From Candidatus Enterococcus ferrettii (GTDB taxonomy: Bacteria; Bacillota; Bacilli; Lactobacillales; Enterococcaceae), in assembly GCF_017377655.1 (NCBI RefSeq), contig NZ_JAFREL010000011.1, forward strand, positions 26,914 to 90,913: a DNA stretch of 64,000 bases. Reading direction: 5' to 3'. The translations under genes and the position numbers were made by a program. The notes under the pieces were generated by a model. It was given only the letters and a program-made list of their open reading frames with translations, searched no databases and had not been told where the DNA came from. Of this stretch, positions 36,306 through 43,761 are shown one piece after another. The first letter of the stretch is position 1. Each line of letters begins with the position of its first letter.

Positions 36306-36742
36306 TTAAGCTAAGTCGATTAGATATATTAGTGATTGGGGGCGGCAAAATTGCTACCCGCAAGATAAAAGGGCTGGTAGAAGAGGGCGGTCGCCCCGTT
36401 GTGGTTGCTGCCGAAGCAACAGATACGTTGGTAAATTTGGAAAAAGCTGGAAAAATTATTTTGCAGAGGCGCCCCTTTCAAGCAGGGGACACAAAAGGCT
36501 TTCAGCTGATTTTTATTTGTACCGACAATGAAGCAGTTAATCAACAGATTTTGCAGGAAACAACACCGCAGCAGCTAGTCAATGATACGACTAAGCAAAG
36601 TCGCAGCAACTTTTTCAACATGGCCCTTGTCAAAGAAGGTGACGTGGGGGTAGCCATTACCACTGGTGGTAAATCACCAGAGAAATCCAAAAAATTGAGA
36701 ACAGCTGTACAAGCCTTCTTAAAGTCGTTAGCGAAAAGCTAG
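36290..36742 (+). CDS. sirC: Precorrin-2 dehydrogenase
   Basis: SirC oxidises precorrin-2 to sirohydrochlorin with NAD+. The 150-residue product has the Rossmann start LDILVIGGGKIATRKIKGL, then IFICTDNEAVNQQI and VNDTTKQSRSNFFNMALVKE, ending with TTGGKSPEKSKKLR. This is the NAD domain plus dimerisation segment; the protein lacks the extra C-terminal domain of longer homologues such as Met8. ATG lies within the end of sirB; a terminator overlaps its stop. Confidence 0.88.
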   Translation: MYPILIKLSRLDILVIGGGKIATRKIKGLVEEGGRPVVVAAEATDTLVNLEKAGKIILQRRPFQAGDTKGFQLIFICTDNEAVNQQILQETTPQQLVNDTTKQSRSNFFNMALVKEGDVGVAITTGGKSPEKSKKLRTAVQAFLKSLAKS

Positions 36743-36755
36743 CGTCTTTTTTTTT
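36726..36755 (+). terminator. Terminator between sirC and nirB
   Basis: A 7-bp stem (CGTTAGC 36726-36732 with GCTAGCG 36738-36744, one G-U) with a GAAAA loop is followed by TCTTTTTTTTT. It overlaps the sirC stop codon and splits the block into two transcripts. Confidence 0.8.
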
Positions 36756-36825
36756 GCAAAAAAACCAAATGAATTACAAAATCCGGCTGTTTTTGCAAAT
36801 TTTTTCGATTTTTTTGATCAATAAA

Positions 36826-36839
36826 TAGGGGATTCCCTA
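36826..36839. promoter_or_regulatory. TAGGG-N4-CCCTA palindrome, candidate NreC site
   Basis: A perfect inverted repeat of five bases with a four-base spacer lies 72 bp before the nirB start, in otherwise A/T-rich DNA. GC-rich palindromes of the GGGN4CCC kind are what I recall as the NreC target in staphylococci. No strong -35 is visible, which suits an activated promoter. Confidence 0.65.
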
Positions 36840-36910
36840 ATACAAATAGTCCAGCTTTTCCTTTATTGTGAGGATATGAACAAACAATAAGCAGGTTGAG
36901 GTGGAAATGA

Positions 36911-39343
36911 ATGAAAGAACGTTTAGTTGTTATCGGGAACGGGATGGCAGGTGTCCGAACCGTAGAGGAAATTTTGGATCGCGATCCCGAACGTTACGAA
37001 ATTACGATTATCGGCAACGAAGAATATCCCAATTATAATCGTATTATGCTGTCAAATGTCTTGCAAAAGAAGATGACCGTTGATGAGATCATCACAAACC
37101 CTTTGGATTGGTATGAAGAAAATCATATTTTCCTGATTAACAACAATCCCGCAGTTGGTGTGGATACTGAAGCGAAAGCTGTTACAACTGAGTCTGGTGA
37201 AACTATTCCCTACGACAAATTGATTATAGCAACTGGCTCACATCCATTTATTCTGTCCATTCCTGGAGCGGATAAAGCAGGTGTCGTGGCATTTCGGACA
37301 ATTGATGACACTGCTGAAATGCTGGCTGCGGCTGCAAAATACAAAAAAGCAGTTGTAATCGGTGGCGGCCTTTTAGGTTTGGAAGCAGCAAAGGGCTTGC
37401 AGGAGCAAGGCATGGATGTAACAGTTGTTCATTTAGCCAAATGGTTGATGGAAACGCAACTGGATGAAAAGGCTGGCAAGCTTTTGCAGGCTGAGCTGGA
37501 GGATCAAGGCTTGAAATTCTTGATGGAATACAGTACGCAAGAGATTTTAGGGGATCAGCGTGTAAGTGGAATGCGCTTTTCTAATGAGACTGAAATCGAA
37601 ACCGATTTAATTGTCATGTCAATTGGGATTCGACCAGCAGTTGAGCTGGCTCGCGAAATCGGTCTAAAGGTTAATCGTGGGATTGTGGTTGATGATTACA
37701 TGGCAACCAGTCTGCCGAATATTTACGGTGTGGGGGAATGTGTGGAGCACAACGGCACTTGCTATGGTTTAGTTGCCCCACTATTTGAACAAGGAAAAAT
37801 TTTAGCAGATGTATTGACAGATCAGCCAGAGATTAAGGCATATCAAGGATCTAAAACCTTTACTTCGTTAAAGGTTTCCGGTGCAGATTTGTATTCAGCT
37901 GGGAATATCTTAAACACAGAAGGTATGGACAGCATCGAGGCCTTCGACAGTGCTTCCCGTAAATACAAAAAAATCTTCCTAAAAGACGGCAAGATTCAGG
38001 GGATTGTTCTATACGGCGATACAGATGATGGCAGTCGTTACTACAACATGATGAAAAAAGGGCAGACGATTGAAGAGTTGCAATCTATTGCCGTGCTGCA
38101 GGCAATTGGCGAAGGTGCTGGTATGGGTCAGGACATTCTTGAGTGGGAAGACGACGAAACTGTCTGTGGATGTAACGGGGTAGATAAAGGAACAATTTTA
38201 CGCTCAATTCGTGAAAAAGGCTTATCTAGTGTTGCTGAAGTTGGGAAAGTAACTAAGGCTGGGACGTCTTGCGGAAAATGTAAGCCGCAGGTTCAAACCT
38301 TGCTGGAGTATGAATTAGGTGATGCTGTAACGACCGCTACTGGGATTTGTCCCTGTACCGATTTGAATCGGGATCAAGTCGTTACCCAAATCTATGCAAA
38401 GCACTTAACTAGTACACGTGAAGTGTTTGAAGCGTTGGAATGGCGCAATCCCGAGGGCTGTTCGAAATGCCGACCTGCGGTTAATTTCTACTTGAACGTT
38501 GCTTGGCCAGAAGAGCATGAAGACGAAAGAGATTCACGGGTTGCCAACGAACGGATGCATGCCAACATTCAAAAAGATGGCACTTTCTCAGTTGTACCAA
38601 GAATGCGCGGCGGACAGACCTCTCCTCAGCAGTTAATGAAGCTGGCTCAAGTTGCTGAACGCTACCAGGTACCCTTGGTAAAAGTAACGGGTTCTCAACG
38701 GATTGGTTTGTACGGTGTAAAAAAAGAGGATTTGCCAAAAATTTGGGAAGAGCTGGATATGGTTGCTGCTCAAGCCTACGGCAAAGTGTTCCGTTCGGTA
38801 AAGACCTGTGTTGGTCAAAGCTTCTGTCGCTTTGGTACTCAAAAAACAATGGAGCTGGGTGTTCGGATTGAAGAAAACTTCGAATACATTGATACACCCC
38901 ATAAATTTAAAGTTGGCGTTTCAGGGTGTCCTCGAAGCTGTGTCGAATCAGCAGTGAAAGACTTCGGAATTATCGGGGTTGAGAATGGTTTCCAAATCAT
39001 GATCGGCGGAAATGGCGGGACTGAATTGGTTGAAGCACAACACTTAGTGACGGCTGAGACGGAAGATGAAGTAGTCGATCTTTGCGGCGCAATGCTGCAA
39101 TACTATCGAGAAACTGGTATTTACGGGGAACGTACAGCACCATGGGTAGAACGCATGGGCTTTGAAAACGTGAAGACGGTCTTGTTAGATGCTGAAAAAC
39201 GTAAAGAGCTATGGGAAGGCTTAAACAAAGCCATTGCGGCCAAAGGACGCAAGGATGCCTGGGGACCAATCACCAAAGATGTTGATTTACGTGAGAAAAT
39301 GTATACCATCGAAAAACCAGAACTAGTAGGAGCGGGTGAATAA
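36911..39343 (+). CDS. nirB: NADH-dependent nitrite reductase, large subunit
   Basis: The 810-residue NirB reduces nitrite to ammonium. Domain order: FAD domain (VVIGNGMAGVRTVEE), NAD domain (KAVVIGGGLLGLEAAKGLQE near 150), two BFD-type [2Fe-2S] regions (CGCNGVDKGT with CGKCKPQ near 420-455; CPCTDLN with CSKCRPA near 480-525), then the ferredoxin-like sulfite/nitrite reductase domain with siroheme-[4Fe-4S] ligands CVGQSFC (about 633-639) and GCPRSC (about 672-676). GAGGTGG precedes the ATG. First gene of its transcript. Confidence 0.96.
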   Translation: MKERLVVIGNGMAGVRTVEEILDRDPERYEITIIGNEEYPNYNRIMLSNVLQKKMTVDEIITNPLDWYEENHIFLINNNPAVGVDTEAKAVTTESGETIPYDKLIIATGSHPFILSIPGADKAGVVAFRTIDDTAEMLAAAAKYKKAVVIGGGLLGLEAAKGLQEQGMDVTVVHLAKWLMETQLDEKAGKLLQAELEDQGLKFLMEYSTQEILGDQRVSGMRFSNETEIETDLIVMSIGIRPAVELAREIGLKVNRGIVVDDYMATSLPNIYGVGECVEHNGTCYGLVAPLFEQGKILADVLTDQPEIKAYQGSKTFTSLKVSGADLYSAGNILNTEGMDSIEAFDSASRKYKKIFLKDGKIQGIVLYGDTDDGSRYYNMMKKGQTIEELQSIAVLQAIGEGAGMGQDILEWEDDETVCGCNGVDKGTILRSIREKGLSSVAEVGKVTKAGTSCGKCKPQVQTLLEYELGDAVTTATGICPCTDLNRDQVVTQIYAKHLTSTREVFEALEWRNPEGCSKCRPAVNFYLNVAWPEEHEDERDSRVANERMHANIQKDGTFSVVPRMRGGQTSPQQLMKLAQVAERYQVPLVKVTGSQRIGLYGVKKEDLPKIWEELDMVAAQAYGKVFRSVKTCVGQSFCRFGTQKTMELGVRIEENFEYIDTPHKFKVGVSGCPRSCVESAVKDFGIIGVENGFQIMIGGNGGTELVEAQHLVTAETEDEVVDLCGAMLQYYRETGIYGERTAPWVERMGFENVKTVLLDAEKRKELWEGLNKAIAAKGRKDAWGPITKDVDLREKMYTIEKPELVGAGE

Positions 39344-39344
39344 T

Positions 39345-39647
39345 ATGCGCGTATTAGCCACTAAAAAATCAAAACTAATCCCTCGGGTTGGCCGCTCGGT
39401 CGTCCTGAAGGATCAAAAAATTGCTATTTTCCAAGTCACCGATGGGCGCATTTTTGCCATTGAAGACTACTGTCCATTGACTAAGGCACCTGTTTTAGAA
39501 GGGATCATTTCTGGTGAATACTTGTATGAGCCCATGCGAGAATACAAGATTTCGTTAGTGGATGGCGTCATTCAAGAGCCGGATGAAGGACAAGTGAGGG
39601 TTTATCCGGTTGAAGTGATTGACGATGATGTTTTTGTAGAGGTGTAG
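39345..39647 (+). CDS. nirD: Nitrite reductase small subunit, Rieske-like
   Basis: The 100-residue protein has the NirD fold and supports NirB. In place of the Rieske ligands C-x-H and C-x2-H, the sequence reads YCPLTKAPV and YEPMREYK, so three of four cluster ligands are missing; it is a cluster-less NirD, as in enterobacterial NirD. ATG 39345 is preferred to GTG 39336 because the latter overlaps the ribosome site. It starts just past the nirB stop. Confidence 0.88.
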   Translation: MRVLATKKSKLIPRVGRSVVLKDQKIAIFQVTDGRIFAIEDYCPLTKAPVLEGIISGEYLYEPMREYKISLVDGVIQEPDEGQVRVYPVEVIDDDVFVEV

Positions 39648-39649
39648 CG

Positions 39650-40594
39650 ATGATCTCTTTTGTCGGAGCTGGACCTGGCGATATTGAATTGTTGACAGTT
39701 AAAGGGCAGCGGCTTTTGCAGGAAGCTGACGCGGTTATTTACGACCGTTTAGTCAATCCTTTGCTGCTGTTCCATTGTAAACAGACTTGTCAGTTCATTT
39801 ATGTAGGAAAGACACCTTATCAAAACACCATGAAGCAAGAAGAAATTAACCGATGCTTAATTGAAAGTCATCAAAATTATCCACGAGTCGTCCGCTTGAA
39901 AGGCGGCGACTCAGTGATTTTTGGTCGTTTAACAGAAGAGCTGGAGGCCGTGGCTGCTGCCGAGATTAACTTTGAAGTGGTCCCAGGAATAACTTCTGCC
40001 AGCGGAGCTGCCGCTTATAGTGGGATTTCTCTGACTGAACGCGGCAAGGCACGCTCGGTAACCTTTATGACCGGTCATTTAAAGAATGACGATCAGCAGA
40101 CCTTCCCAGTCTTTGGACAGGAGCAGACGATTTGTTTGTATATGGGAATGGGGGCATTGCCTGAATTTCTTGAACACTTGCAGAAGCAAGGCTTTCCAAC
40201 CGACACTGATATTGCCGTAATTAGTTGGGGAACCTATGGCCGTCAGCAAAAAGTAGTGGGTGACTTTACCACGATTCAAACCAAAATAGCCCAAGCAGGA
40301 ATGAAGAATCCAGCAATGGCGATCATTGGTGAATCGGTAAAGGCGGAAATAAAATTCAGCTGGTTTGACCAACTGCCGAGGTTTGGAGAACGACTGCTGC
40401 TGGTCGCCTCAAAAACACCAACTATAGAGGAGTTGATTTCCTTCACGAGTCAAGGTGCCGATATTTGGTGGCATCAGGTGGGCGAGCAGCGAGATCGGCG
40501 CTTTGACGAAATCAGCGAACGCTATTTGTCGGAGCAATCCTTTCGCCAAGTATTGTTCATTGATGAACAAGCAAGAGCTGTTTACGAAAATTGA
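39650..40594 (+). CDS. cobA: Uroporphyrinogen-III C-methyltransferase (SUMT) with extra C-terminal segment
   Basis: SUMT methylates uroporphyrinogen III twice with SAM to precorrin-2. The 314-residue product begins with ISFVGAGPGDIELLTVKGQ, has VRLKGGDSVIFGR, VPGITSASGAAAYSGISLT and MAIIGESV, covering about residues 1-235. Beyond this are about 70 residues (RFGERLLLVASKTPTIEEL through RQVLFIDEQARAVYEN) that resemble the first half of a uroporphyrinogen-III synthase domain. Complete CobA-HemD fusions exist in other Firmicutes; here a complete hemD lies separately downstream. Confidence 0.93.
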   Translation: MISFVGAGPGDIELLTVKGQRLLQEADAVIYDRLVNPLLLFHCKQTCQFIYVGKTPYQNTMKQEEINRCLIESHQNYPRVVRLKGGDSVIFGRLTEELEAVAAAEINFEVVPGITSASGAAAYSGISLTERGKARSVTFMTGHLKNDDQQTFPVFGQEQTICLYMGMGALPEFLEHLQKQGFPTDTDIAVISWGTYGRQQKVVGDFTTIQTKIAQAGMKNPAMAIIGESVKAEIKFSWFDQLPRFGERLLLVASKTPTIEELISFTSQGADIWWHQVGEQRDRRFDEISERYLSEQSFRQVLFIDEQARAVYEN

Positions 40595-40661
40595 ATAAAA
40601 GAAGTGATACAAAAAAGCCAAGAAAATAGATGTTAAAAAATAATTAGTAGGAGTGTTTTGC

Positions 40662-41483
40662 ATGTCATTATCACCAAAAGAGTTAGTGGATGAAGCGATT
40701 GCTCGCGGAAAAGCCAAGGCAAATTACAGCTTTCTAACAACGGCAGTATTAGGAATTATGGCAGGTGTATTTATTGGACTAGCTGGCGTAGCGATGATTC
40801 GCACGATGGGGTCGATGCCAAAAGAGTGGGGAACCTTCGTCAATTTAATGGGCGCGTTAATTTTTCCCTTTGGACTTATTTGTTTACTGCTGGTTGGTGG
40901 TGAGCTGGTCACTGGCAATATGTTGGCGGTTAGCATGGCATTGTATGCAAAGGAAATTACGATAAAGCAATGGGCGCGTAATATGTTTTTGGTTACGCTG
41001 TTTAATTTAGTAGGTGCAGTAGCAGTAGCGATTTTCTTCGGCTATTTTTCCAACACGCTGCAGGGGCCGTTTGTAGAACGCACGATAGCAGTTGCACAGG
41101 GACGAACAGCGGATGCACCGCTGCAGGCCTTTTTATCAGGAATTGCCTGCAATATTTTGGTTTGTACGGGTGTTTACATGAATATGGCTGCTCGTGATTT
41201 TGTTGGAAAAATGTTTGGTACCTTGCTGCCAGTCGCCGGTTTTGTCATTGCAGGCTATCAACACGTGGTAGCAAATATGTTTTTAATTGCCGCAGGAATC
41301 TTAGCTGGCGGAGCAACCATCGGCGAATTTGCTCAAAACATGGTATTTGTATGGACCGGCAATCTAGTCGGCGGTGGAGTCATTTTGGCCGGCATGTACT
41401 TTTTAGCTTTCAAAGTAGGCATGAAGCCTGCTGGGAAAGAGTTGGAAAACAAAGACAGCTCATCTATAATCGTAGAAGAATAA
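40662..41483 (+). CDS. nirC: Formate/nitrite channel of the FNT family
   Basis: The 273-residue protein has six membrane segments and the FNT signatures GVFIGLAGVAMIRT, LLVGGELVTGNML in the second span, and GIACNILVCTGVYM in the fifth. In a nitrite reductase cluster it most probably moves nitrite. ATG 40662 is eight bases after AGGAG; GTG 40653 overlaps that site. The tail is acidic (KDSSSIIVEE). It is 67 bp past cobA with no clear terminator between, so probably same transcript. Confidence 0.9.
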   Translation: MSLSPKELVDEAIARGKAKANYSFLTTAVLGIMAGVFIGLAGVAMIRTMGSMPKEWGTFVNLMGALIFPFGLICLLLVGGELVTGNMLAVSMALYAKEITIKQWARNMFLVTLFNLVGAVAVAIFFGYFSNTLQGPFVERTIAVAQGRTADAPLQAFLSGIACNILVCTGVYMNMAARDFVGKMFGTLLPVAGFVIAGYQHVVANMFLIAAGILAGGATIGEFAQNMVFVWTGNLVGGGVILAGMYFLAFKVGMKPAGKELENKDSSSIIVEE

Positions 41484-41502
41484 TGAAGATAGAGGGAAAA
41501 TA

Positions 41503-42396
41503 ATGAAGACCTTAAGAGTAGGCACGCGGAAAAGTCCGTTAGCCATGCGGCAAACGCAGCTGGTAGTTGATCAATTGAAAAAAATTTGTCCTTTAGAAAT
41601 TGAGATTGTCGGACTTTCTACTAAAGGAGATCGGATGCAGCATGCCCCTTTAACCCAGATTGGTGGAAAAGGTGTTTTTGTTAAGGAAGTTGAATATCAG
41701 CTGCAGCAAAAGACGATTGACTTTGCCGTACACAGCTTAAAGGACTTACCGGCGCGTCTGCCTGAGGATCTAGTTTTAGCAGCAACGCCTAAACGGGCTA
41801 TGCCTTATGATTGCCTGATTTTGACGGAGCCAACGGGACTATCTGCAAAGGACGAAATCATTATTGGTACCAGCAGCATTCGACGTAACAAGCAAATCAG
41901 CAGGCTTTATCCCCATGCAAAAATAGTACCTATTCGCGGGAAAATTGAAACCAGACTGAAAAAAATGGTCACTGAGAACATGGATGGAACTGTTTTGGCC
42001 TGTGCTGGTTTGGAGCGTATGAATTATTTTGATCAGCTGCCGGCCTATCGGATTCTTTCTCCAGTTGAATGTGTGCCGGCAGTGGGACAAGGAATTTTAG
42101 GCGTTGAATGTCGCAAGGAGGATGTTGAGCTGCAGCAGCTGTTGGCTCAGTTCAGTGACCCAGACACGCATTTAGCTGCAGAGGCTGAACGCTATTTTTT
42201 GCGCCAGATGGATGGTAATTGCGAAATTCCGATTGGCGCTTTTGCGAATCGATTATCGCAGGACTGGGAATTTTATGGTTTTTTGGCAGAGGATTTAGAA
42301 GCTGAAGGTACTAGGATTCGATTGACAGGAGGCGATCCGCTATCTTTAGCCAAGCAAGCAATCAAGGAGCTGGTCCCCAGCAAACAATGCTGCTGA
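41503..42396 (+). CDS. hemC: Hydroxymethylbilane synthase (porphobilinogen deaminase)
   Basis: HemC joins four porphobilinogens into hydroxymethylbilane. The 297-residue product starts LRVGTRKSPLAMRQTQLV, shows VHSLKDLPARLP, GTSSIRRNKQI and the dipyrromethane-binding Cys in MDGNCEIPIGAFA. Length is normal. GAGGG precedes the ATG, 19 bp after nirC. Its presence in a siroheme block shows the cell makes uroporphyrinogen from porphobilinogen for NirB rather than for haem; no hemA, hemL or hemB is in the window. Confidence 0.95.
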   Translation: MKTLRVGTRKSPLAMRQTQLVVDQLKKICPLEIEIVGLSTKGDRMQHAPLTQIGGKGVFVKEVEYQLQQKTIDFAVHSLKDLPARLPEDLVLAATPKRAMPYDCLILTEPTGLSAKDEIIIGTSSIRRNKQISRLYPHAKIVPIRGKIETRLKKMVTENMDGTVLACAGLERMNYFDQLPAYRILSPVECVPAVGQGILGVECRKEDVELQQLLAQFSDPDTHLAAEAERYFLRQMDGNCEIPIGAFANRLSQDWEFYGFLAEDLEAEGTRIRLTGGDPLSLAKQAIKELVPSKQCC

Positions 42397-43049
42397 CACG
42401 TGCAGAAGGTTTGAATGCAGCAGATCAGGCATTTTTTGAAGCAATTGGTTACCGGACAATGGTGCTGCCGTTAACTTCGATTCAGACCTTGCCGTTAACA
42501 GAGAAGGACTTGACGCAGCTTCATTTGAGCAGCTGGCTATTTTTTACTAGTCAGGCAGCGGTTCCGCAGGTTTTATCCCAGGCATTGCCTGAGGTCAACA
42601 TAGCAGTGATTGGGAAGAAAACAGCAGAGGCTGTTCGAAGGATGGGGTTTGAACCAGCCTTTGTCAGCTCTAAGGAAACCAAGCGAGGGATGTTGCAGGA
42701 GTGGATGGCGTTGTATCCAAAGCAAACCACTATCTTTTATCCTAAAAGTCAGCTGGCAGATAATCTGCTGGAACAAATGCTTGAAGACACCTATCAGGTA
42801 TACAGCTTTGTCGCCTATGAAAACCTGTTTTTACCAGACAACCAGTTAAAGCTGGATCATCTGTTAAAAGAAGCAGCAATTCAAAGCGTTTATCTTACCA
42901 GCCCTTCTGCGTGGCGACGGTTTTATTCAGTTTATCAACGCTACTATCTGCCGATAGAACTGGTTGTGATTGGTGAAACTACCAAAAAGGCGCTTGAAAA
43001 AACTGGCTGTAAAGCATTATTGATAGAAGAATGTACACCAGCAAAATAA
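42387..43049 (+). CDS. hemD: Uroporphyrinogen-III synthase
   Basis: HemD cyclises hydroxymethylbilane to uroporphyrinogen III. The family is divergent; visible parts are LLTRAEGLNAADQAFFEAIG, LSSWLFFTSQAAVPQV (first domain), IAVIGKKTAEAVRRMG and the late ELVVIGETTKKALEKTG. Length (220) fits. It overlaps hemC by 10 bp and closes the operon at a strong terminator. Call supported mainly by context plus these segments. Confidence 0.87.
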   Translation: MLLTRAEGLNAADQAFFEAIGYRTMVLPLTSIQTLPLTEKDLTQLHLSSWLFFTSQAAVPQVLSQALPEVNIAVIGKKTAEAVRRMGFEPAFVSSKETKRGMLQEWMALYPKQTTIFYPKSQLADNLLEQMLEDTYQVYSFVAYENLFLPDNQLKLDHLLKEAAIQSVYLTSPSAWRRFYSVYQRYYLPIELVVIGETTKKALEKTGCKALLIEECTPAK

Positions 43050-43094
43050 AACGGACAAATCTGGCCAGTCTAAAGGCTTCGATTTGTCCGTTTT
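43048..43094. terminator. Bidirectional terminator after hemD
   Basis: A perfect 14-bp stem (43048-43061 with 43081-43094) surrounds a 19-nt loop; the A4/T4 base gives U-tracts both ways. It starts in the hemD stop codon. Confidence 0.85.
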
Positions 43095-43097
43095 GTT

Positions 43098-43565
43098 TTA
43101 GCTGACTGCGGGTGTTTCCTCATTAGTTGCTTGAATCTTTTGCAAAATCATACGAGAGAAGGGACCCACAAACAATAATTGCAAAGGCAACGCTGCGATA
43201 ACGTTCATTTTCCAAGCTGTTAAATAGTCGGAAAATAAATGATTAGTCAATCCTATTTCCATCATTACGCCAAATAAAGACATGAAGGTAACCATCCCAA
43301 TTACCATTAGGAAGGAAATGGCAATAATGGCCTGCCATTTCTTTTCCCGATTGATCGGCAGCTTAAAGGCCAGCTTCTTGGCATAAACGCCCACTACGAA
43401 AACATCCAAAATGAAAGCAACCACAAATCCTGGGACTAAACCAGTGAGCAAAGCAGCTAGTGTAAAGCTTTGGTGAATCAGCAGGTTGTACGCACTCATT
43501 CCCAAAACCATTAAAAAGCACATCAGTGTAGTAAAAATAATTCCTTCTTTTTTGTTCGTTGGCAA
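43098..43565 (-). CDS. DUF2798-type four-span membrane protein
   Basis: The 155-residue protein contains two similar halves, each with two membrane segments and a conserved FxxxxMxxGM(S/V) pattern (TLMCFLMVLGMSAYN and AISFLMVIGMVTFMS), each ending in a P-rich span. This is the DUF2798 layout of unknown function. The start is TTG at 43565 behind AAAGGAGTGG. It is convergent with hemD and divergent from the giant adhesin; no link to either is evident. Confidence 0.82.
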   Translation of the reverse strand: MPTNKKEGIIFTTLMCFLMVLGMSAYNLLIHQSFTLAALLTGLVPGFVVAFILDVFVVGVYAKKLAFKLPINREKKWQAIIAISFLMVIGMVTFMSLFGVMMEIGLTNHLFSDYLTAWKMNVIAALPLQLLFVGPFSRMILQKIQATNEETPAVS

Positions 43566-43656
43566 ATAAATCCACTCCTTTTTTTAAATCCAGTTTTTAC
43601 CATAGCACATTTGAAAATTTCATGTAAGTTTTATTTTTGTTTTTCCTTTAATTGGC

Positions 43657-43677
43657 AATGATTAGACACTTATCATT
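43657..43677. repeat. AATGAT/ATCATT inverted repeat upstream of the adhesin gene
   Basis: AATGAT (43657-43662) and ATCATT (43672-43677) flank a 9-bp spacer, 34 bp before the candidate -35. It could be an operator. Confidence 0.4.
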
Positions 43678-43710
43678 TACAATCATATCTTTTTAGAAAA
43701 ATTAAGGAAT

Positions 43711-43738
43711 TTGATAAGATGGGTGGGTAGATAATAAT
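43711..43738 (+). promoter_or_regulatory. Candidate promoter of the adhesin gene
   Basis: TTGATA (43711-43716), a 16-bp spacer and AATAAT (43733-43738) precede the start codon by 23 bp. Confidence 0.55.
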
Positions 43739-43761
43739 CGCTGTAATTAAGGAGGAAAAAA

